Positions 59,329 through 64,000 of a stretch of DNA of 64,000 nt are shown in pieces. Within the stretch, counting starts at the first letter, position 1, and the number at the start of each line of letters is the position of its first letter. Below the pieces are notes generated by a model that ran no database searches, was not told where the DNA came from, and saw only the letters and a program-made list of their open reading frames with translations. Source of the DNA: Ruminococcus sp. (lineage in GTDB: Bacteria > Bacillota > Clostridia > Oscillospirales > Ruminococcaceae); the NCBI GenBank assembly GCA_017516465.1, contig JAFXCR010000030.1:1-64000 (forward strand). Reading direction: 5' to 3'. Made by a program: the position numbers and the translations under genes.

Positions 59329-59999
59329 CAAATCTCACCTGCCGTTCTTTCATTAATTATTCTTACTATTTCGTCAGCAGACTGTTCAAGGTTGAGTTCT
59401 GTTGTATCTACAAGAATTGCATCCTCTGCCTGTCTGAGCGGTGATGTTTCACGGTTCATATCCTGATAATCACGCTGGATTATATCCTTGAGGATTTCCT
59501 CATACGGCGGACAGTCAGGCTTTACAGAAAGCTCTTTGTAGCGTCTGTTTGCACGTTCCTCAGCGGAAGCAGTCAGGAATATCTTCACTTCCGCATCAGG
59601 AAGCACAACTGTTCCAATGTCTCTTCCGTCCATTATCACGTTGTTTTCCTGTGCTATCTTCTTCTGAGTCTCAAAAAGATACGCTCTTACAGCCGGTATA
59701 GCCGATGTTCTTGATGCCGCCATGGATATTTCCGGTGTTCTGATAAGATCAGAAACATCCCTATCTCCAACGAATACCCTCTGAGCTCCGTCAATGAACT
59801 TCAGCGAAATATCAGCATTCTCAAGCGATTTTTCTATTTCCTCATCGGAAATATTATTTTCTGTGATATACAACGCCGCTGCACGGTAAAGTGCTCCTGT
59901 ATCAACATAAATATATCCGAGCTTCGCAGAAACCATTTTTGCGATAATACTTTTTCCTGCACCGGCAGGACCGTCAATTGCGATATTGATTGTTTTCAT
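59328..59999 (-). CDS. cmk: Cytidylate kinase
   Basis: A 223-residue kinase phosphorylating CMP and dCMP with ATP. P-loop is AIDGPAGAGKSIIAK, and VDTGALYRAAALY, VDRDVS-type GDRDVSDLIRTPEISM, VMDGRDIGTVVLPDAEVKIFL and RANRRYKEL are all diagnostic. ATG 59999 follows AAGGAGA. It belongs to the operon running from ygiQ to ispH-rpsA; cmk beside a ribosomal S1 gene is a common bacterial arrangement. Confidence 0.96.
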   Translation of the reverse strand: MKTINIAIDGPAGAGKSIIAKMVSAKLGYIYVDTGALYRAAALYITENNISDEEIEKSLENADISLKFIDGAQRVFVGDRDVSDLIRTPEISMAASRTSAIPAVRAYLFETQKKIAQENNVIMDGRDIGTVVLPDAEVKIFLTASAEERANRRYKELSVKPDCPPYEEILKDIIQRDYQDMNRETSPLRQAEDAILVDTTELNLEQSADEIVRIINERTAGEI

Positions 60000-60033
60000 A
60001 ATCTTCTCCTTGATTTAATATAAAGTACAGCCA

Positions 60034-61251
60034 TTACATATACATAGCTGCCGAATAAGCAGTAGAAAACGCGATCTGTAAGTTGAAGCCTCCCGTATAA
60101 GCGTCAACATCTATAACCTCTCCGGCAAAGAATAATCCGGAAACCAGCTTTGATTCCATAGTTTTAGGATTAATCTCCCTGACAGAAACTCCGCCGCTTG
60201 TGATTATTGCTTCATCAACCGGACGGAATGCAGAAATTCTCACAGGAAAATCCTTGATAAGCTCACCAAGCTTACGACGCTGCTCTCTGGTGATGCCATT
60301 CACCTTCTGTTCTGCCGGAATTCCCGAAAGCCTTACCACAACAGGAATCAGCTTTGCCGGCAGAAGTTTTCTTATGCCGTTTGCGAAATCACGGTTGAGA
60401 TTCTCGCTGAAATCACGCTGAATACGCATATCAAGCTGTTCTGCGGTAAGTCCGGGTTTAAGGTCGATTTTCAGTGTATAGCGATTCGGCTGCATATCAC
60501 GGATATGCGAGCTTGCACTCAGAACAAGCGGACCTGATACACCAAAGTGAGTGAAAAGCATTTCTCCGAGTTCGCTGTAAATCAGCTTTTCACGGTCGAA
60601 AAGCTTCAGCGTAACATTTCTCAGAGAAAGTCCCATCATCTCGGCACAGTATTTGTCGGGAGACACAAGCGGAACAAGACTCGGCTTTATATCGGTAATC
60701 ATATGTCCTGCCGACTCAGCAAGCAGATATCCGTCACCATTGGAACCGGTATTCGGATACGATTTCCCTCCGCAGGCAATAAGTACTGATTCTGAACGGA
60801 ATTCCTCTTTTCCTGCAATTACACCGCAGCATTTTCCGTCCTCGATGACAAGTCCTGAAACACGCTTATGTATAAGTTTTACGCCGAGCTTTTTCATTTC
60901 ACGGTCAAGAGCGTCAGCGACATCATCTGCTTTGTCGCTTACCGGAAATACTCTGTTTCCACGCTCTGTTTTGAGAGGTACCCCAAGCTCCTCGAAGAAA
61001 GCCATTGTCTCCTCTGCACAGAAACTCGAATATGAGCTGTACAGAAAACGTGGATTTACAGGGATATTCTTCATGTGTTCCTCCATAGAGGAATTATTTG
61101 TAACGTTACATCTTCCCTTGCCAGTGATACGAAGCTTTCGTCCGATACGTTCATTTTTTTCAAAAACGATAACGGATTTCCCGAATCTTGCCGCATGAAC
61201 AGCAGCCATACATCCGGCAGCTCCTCCGCCGATAATTATTACATCAGTCAT
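60034..61251 (-). CDS. HI0933-family FAD-dependent oxidoreductase
   Basis: A 405-residue flavoprotein. FAD-binding VIIIGGGAAGCMAAVHAA, IGRKLRITGKGRCNVTN and the closing GVSVREINPKTMESKLVSGL, FAGEVIDVDAYTGGFNLQIAFS are the family features (aminoacetone oxidase-like, YhiN). The physiological substrate is not settled. The start is ATG 61251 rather than the in-frame TTG at 61260; the coding start overlaps the end of the DUF3006 gene. Part of the operon with cmk, plsC and ispH, an arrangement common in clostridia. Confidence 0.92.
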   Translation of the reverse strand: MTDVIIIGGGAAGCMAAVHAARFGKSVIVFEKNERIGRKLRITGKGRCNVTNNSSMEEHMKNIPVNPRFLYSSYSSFCAEETMAFFEELGVPLKTERGNRVFPVSDKADDVADALDREMKKLGVKLIHKRVSGLVIEDGKCCGVIAGKEEFRSESVLIACGGKSYPNTGSNGDGYLLAESAGHMITDIKPSLVPLVSPDKYCAEMMGLSLRNVTLKLFDREKLIYSELGEMLFTHFGVSGPLVLSASSHIRDMQPNRYTLKIDLKPGLTAEQLDMRIQRDFSENLNRDFANGIRKLLPAKLIPVVVRLSGIPAEQKVNGITREQRRKLGELIKDFPVRISAFRPVDEAIITSGGVSVREINPKTMESKLVSGLFFAGEVIDVDAYTGGFNLQIAFSTAYSAAMYM

Positions 61252-61459
61252 TTCTGTCAATCAGTCTGCGGAATTTTTCAGCCGCAGCTCTCCGCCTTTC
61301 TTCTGTTGCGCAGTGATCCACAAAATATCCGCAGCCTTCCTTGATAAGAACATCGCCTTCCTTGGCATATTCCGGAAGATAGCAGCGCATAACAGTTTCC
61401 ATTCCGTCCTCTGTTTCAAGAACAGCCGTTTCATTTTCAAAACGGTCTATAATTATCAT
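61244..61459 (-). CDS. DUF3006-domain small protein
   Basis: A 71-residue protein starting MIIIDRFENETAVLETEDG, with GDVLIKEGCGYFVDH and a helical Arg/Glu tail TEERRRAAAEKFRRL. This fits DUF3006, short proteins that often sit beside ComEC-like metallo-beta-lactamase genes. That is the case here: it begins four bases after the stop of the MBL-fold gene and its end overlaps the flavoprotein gene start. ATG 61459 follows AAAGGACTG. Function unknown. Confidence 0.88.
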   Translation of the reverse strand: MIIIDRFENETAVLETEDGMETVMRCYLPEYAKEGDVLIKEGCGYFVDHCATEERRRAAAEKFRRLIDRND

Positions 61460-61463
61460 TAAA

Positions 61464-62477
61464 TCAGTCCTTTTCCGTATTTATTTCTAATTCCTTGCCG
61501 TCCGATACAAATGTGACTGTACCGTTCAGGTCTGTACGATAAATTTCATTAGTATACTTTGATATTTCTTTAAGTGCCTTTTTATTAGGATGACCATAGG
61601 AATTTCCCACTCCGCATGAAATCACCGCATAATCAGGAGATATCGCCTTCATGAATTCCGTACAGCTTGAAGTCTCGCTGCCGTGATGACCTGCTTTATA
61701 CACATCAGCATGACGGAGCTTTCCGGAATCTGCCATTTCCTTTTCCGCAAGAGCTTCTGCATCTCCGGTGAAAATAAATGTATTCTCGCCATGAGTCAGG
61801 AATAATCCCACAGAATAATTATTGACATTCTCGTAGCTTTTGCTGCACGGAGCAATTATTTCTATCTGAGCATCACCAAGCCGAATGAAATTCCCGACCT
61901 TTGCCTCCGTCAGCGTAACATCCTTTGAATCACACGAATCAAGAAATTTTTCATAATATCTTGTGGTGGGAAAATCTTTATCGTCAAGGTGCGGAATTAT
62001 TACCTGTCCGACCTTGAATTTATCAATTATCTTGTACATTCCGCCCATGTGATCAGAATGAGGATGAGTTGTCACGATATAATCAAGCTTTTCAACGCTT
62101 TTTTCGTTAAGAAAGTGTATTACTCCGTCTGTTTCTTCTGATTCACCACAGTCGATGAGCATATTTTCCCCTCCGGCACTCAGGAATATTGAATCTCCCT
62201 GTCCCACGTCAAGGTAACATACAGTCAATTTATCCTCCGGCAGCGGAGTATTTTCCTTCCGGCATTTAGCAGCGATAAAAGTAATTATCAGTACCAGTAC
62301 AACGACCGGAATTATGATTTTCAGCATTTTCAGCCTTTTTTTCTTCGGTTTTTTCCGGAGTTGTTTTTTAAGCTCCTTGAGGAGTTCCTTTTCCCCTGCT
62401 GTGAGCTGGACTTTTCCGTCCGGCGATACTGTGAATTTGCTTGTGCTTTTGACTTTGCCTTTGCGTTTCCGTGCCAT
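61464..62477 (-). CDS. Membrane-anchored ComEC-like metallo-beta-lactamase-fold protein
   Basis: A 337-residue protein. A very basic N-terminus of about 50 residues precedes one membrane helix (IIIPVVVLVLIITFIAA) and an MBL-fold hydrolase of the ComEC C-terminal type: CYLDVGQGDSIFL, VTTHPHSDHMGGM, FTGDAEALAE, YKAGHHGSETS and NSYGHP. It should bind two metals and act as a nuclease or phosphodiesterase outside the membrane; true ComEC channel segments are absent. ATG 62477 is set by a perfect GGGAGGTGA seven bases upstream. Its first 148 nt overlap the end of the ygiQ gene in another frame. Confidence 0.9.
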   Translation of the reverse strand: MARKRKGKVKSTSKFTVSPDGKVQLTAGEKELLKELKKQLRKKPKKKRLKMLKIIIPVVVLVLIITFIAAKCRKENTPLPEDKLTVCYLDVGQGDSIFLSAGGENMLIDCGESEETDGVIHFLNEKSVEKLDYIVTTHPHSDHMGGMYKIIDKFKVGQVIIPHLDDKDFPTTRYYEKFLDSCDSKDVTLTEAKVGNFIRLGDAQIEIIAPCSKSYENVNNYSVGLFLTHGENTFIFTGDAEALAEKEMADSGKLRHADVYKAGHHGSETSSCTEFMKAISPDYAVISCGVGNSYGHPNKKALKEISKYTNEIYRTDLNGTVTFVSDGKELEINTEKD

Positions 62478-64000
62478 TTGCCGTCACCTCCCTTGCGTCC
62501 AGGAATATCCTCCACCAGACATTTAGGTGAAGTACCGATAAGATCACGTCTGCCGGCAGTTTTCAGGGCTTCAAGTACAATTTCCTTGTTCTGTGGAAGA
62601 AAATATTGCAGCAATGCTCTCTGCATAGCCTTTTCTTTCGGAGTACGGGGCACATATACTTCCTTCATGGTGTAGGGATCAATTCCCGTATAGAACATAC
62701 ACGTTGATATAGTTCCCGGTGTGGGATAGAAATCCTGCACCTGTTCTGGACGAATTTTGTTTTCCTTAAGAAACAGTGCAAGTTCGATTGCTTCTTTAAG
62801 GGTACTTCCCGGATGCGATGACATCAGATACGGAACAAGATACTGTTCCTTACCAATTCCCTTTGTTATTTCGTAAAAACGCTTCTGAAACGCCTTGTAA
62901 GCCTCTATATGCGGTTTTCCCATTTTATCGAGAACCGCCGCAGAACAGTGTTCCGGTGCAACTTTAAGCTGACCGCTGACGTGATGCTTTATGAGTTCAC
63001 GCATGAATTCGTCATTTTCGTCCTGCATAAGGTAGTCATAACGTATTCCCGAGCGTATGAATACTCTTTTTATTCCCTTTATCTTTCGGATTTTCCTGAG
63101 CATTGTAAGATAATCTCTATGATCCGCCTTAAGTGCAGGACAAGGAGTAGGAGCAAGACATTTCTTTCCCATACAGAGTCCCTGACTCAGCTGCTTTTCA
63201 CACGATGTATGACGAAAATTCGCAGTAGGTCCGCCGACATCGTGGATATATCCCTTGAAATCAGGCATTTTTGTTATACGTTCTGCTTCCTCAAGAACCG
63301 ATTTTTCGCTCCGGCAGGTAATACGTCTGCCCTGATGAAGTGCTATGGAGCAGAAATTACAGTACCCGAAGCATCCGCGGTTATGCGTAATTGAGAAACG
63401 CACCTCCTCTATACCGGGAACACCACCCTGTGCATCGTACGACGGATGTACTGCCCTCGTATAAGGCAGGCTGTATATGTAATCAAGCTCCTCTGTTGTA
63501 AGGCTCAGTGCCGGCGGATTCTGCACAAGCATCATTTTTCCGCATCGCTGCACTATCGTTTTTCCATAAACCTCATCCTGCCAGTCGTACTGAATTTTAG
63601 TAGCCTTGGCATACTCAGCCTTATTTTCGCTCACCTGTTCAAATGAGGGACACTGTGCGGCTCCGATTGGAGTATTCACTGGCTCCGTCATGTAGCACGT
63701 TCCTCGTATATCATGGATATCAGTAATTTTTTCGCCATTGGCAAGACGTGTACAAAGCTCCCTGATCTGATGCTCGCCCATACCGTACATCAGCAGATCG
63801 GCACCGCTGTCCGGAAGAATTGACGTGCGGACAGCGTTATCCCAGTAATCGTAATGAGCAAAACGCCGCAGCGAAGCTTCAAGTCCACCTATTGCTATCG
63901 GAACATCTCCGTAAATCTCCCTCAGTTTTCTGCAATACACAATAACGGCACGGTCAGGACGCTTTCCGGCTTTTCCTCCGGCAGAATACGCGTCATCAGA
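62330..64000 (-). CDS. ygiQ: YgiQ-family radical SAM protein, partial
   Basis: 557 residues are visible; the frame continues off the window edge, where SDDAYSAGGKAGKRPDRAV precedes VYCRKLREIYGDVPIAIGGL, so the start is missing. The radical SAM cluster is GCFGYCNFCS (CxxxCxxC), preceded by HNRG and followed by HQGRRI. The YgiQ-specific block GGPTANFRHTSCEKQ and the end region DLIGTSPKCLVEDIPGRKGG confirm the family. The last 50 residues are Lys/Ser/Asn-rich and overlap the MBL gene by 148 nt. Its substrate is unknown. The gene heads the operon that runs to ispH-rpsA. Confidence 0.94.
   Translation of the reverse strand, partial: SDDAYSAGGKAGKRPDRAVIVYCRKLREIYGDVPIAIGGLEASLRRFAHYDYWDNAVRTSILPDSGADLLMYGMGEHQIRELCTRLANGEKITDIHDIRGTCYMTEPVNTPIGAAQCPSFEQVSENKAEYAKATKIQYDWQDEVYGKTIVQRCGKMMLVQNPPALSLTTEELDYIYSLPYTRAVHPSYDAQGGVPGIEEVRFSITHNRGCFGYCNFCSIALHQGRRITCRSEKSVLEEAERITKMPDFKGYIHDVGGPTANFRHTSCEKQLSQGLCMGKKCLAPTPCPALKADHRDYLTMLRKIRKIKGIKRVFIRSGIRYDYLMQDENDEFMRELIKHHVSGQLKVAPEHCSAAVLDKMGKPHIEAYKAFQKRFYEITKGIGKEQYLVPYLMSSHPGSTLKEAIELALFLKENKIRPEQVQDFYPTPGTISTCMFYTGIDPYTMKEVYVPRTPKEKAMQRALLQYFLPQNKEIVLEALKTAGRRDLIGTSPKCLVEDIPGRKGGDGKWHGNAKAKSKAQANSQYRRTEKSSSQQGKRNSSRSLKNNSGKNRRKKG

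Overview
The window looks like chromosome of a cellulosome-forming Ruminococcus (Oscillospiraceae, Clostridia; closest in style to R. flavefaciens or R. champanellensis). Four large secreted glycoside hydrolases carry dockerin modules: GH43 at 5708, GH26 at 27808, GH30-CE1 at 44076 and GH26-GH5 at 47114. Strong Shine-Dalgarno sites and TTGACA-17-TATAAT promoters, an IspH-S1 fusion, a T-box leader and sporulation genes (sigG, a cwlD-like amidase) also point to Clostridia. The genus assignment is inference from protein architecture.

Layout. 1-14.5 kb: a subtilase with Cys repeats (cut by the window edge), an AraC regulator, two ECF sigma/membrane anti-sigma modules either side of a dockerin GH43 gene, a CPBP protease, a CwlD-like amidase and an LPxTG surface protein. 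14.5-18.3 kb: an asparagine operon (asnS, a lipoprotein, asnA) behind an AAC-specific T-box leader, followed by an unassigned structured RNA with its own promoter and terminator. 18.3-24.2 kb: a BspA-type leucine-rich protein with 45-nt tandem repeats, sigma-G, a frameshifted pyridoxal-kinase-type gene, a zinc-ribbon membrane protein and a PP2C-like phosphatase. 24.5-30.7 kb: Nudix hydrolase, orphan solute-binding lipoprotein, GH26 mannanase, Thr/Pro-rich membrane protein. 30.7-36.9 kb: a decayed serine recombinase, then two tandem ABC ATPase/permease pairs convergent with cardiolipin synthase and a small coiled-coil protein; the two operons share an upstream 22-nt sequence. 36.9-40.4 kb: coenzyme A genes (coaX, coaBC) and a D-lactate-dehydrogenase-type enzyme. 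40.4-50.4 kb: GH3 glycosidase, zinc-ribbon/VWA/C-type-lectin membrane protein, glucuronoxylanase-esterase and double mannanase. 50.6-53.8 kb: a DtxR-type regulator, a probable MurL epimerase and MurD, suggesting a second route for placing D-Glu in peptidoglycan. 54-56.6 kb: HD hydrolase, GH13 with a fused DUF1653 domain and a tiny Asn-rich gene. 56.7-64 kb: a housekeeping operon running ygiQ, metallo-beta-lactamase protein, DUF3006, HI0933 flavoprotein, cmk, plsC, ispH-rpsA.

The secreted enzymes together address mannan, glucuronoxylan with its esters, and probably galactan or arabinan side chains. Dockerins would attach them to a scaffoldin that is not in this window. The membrane anti-sigma factors with extracellular domains and the surface-anchored proteins are plausible sensing partners. 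No CRISPR array, tRNA, rRNA or intact transposon was seen. The least explained items are the structured RNA at 14505-14666, the duplicated 73-nt promoter element (5592 and 11983), the motif shared by the ABC and cardiolipin synthase operons, and the MurD-MurL pair.
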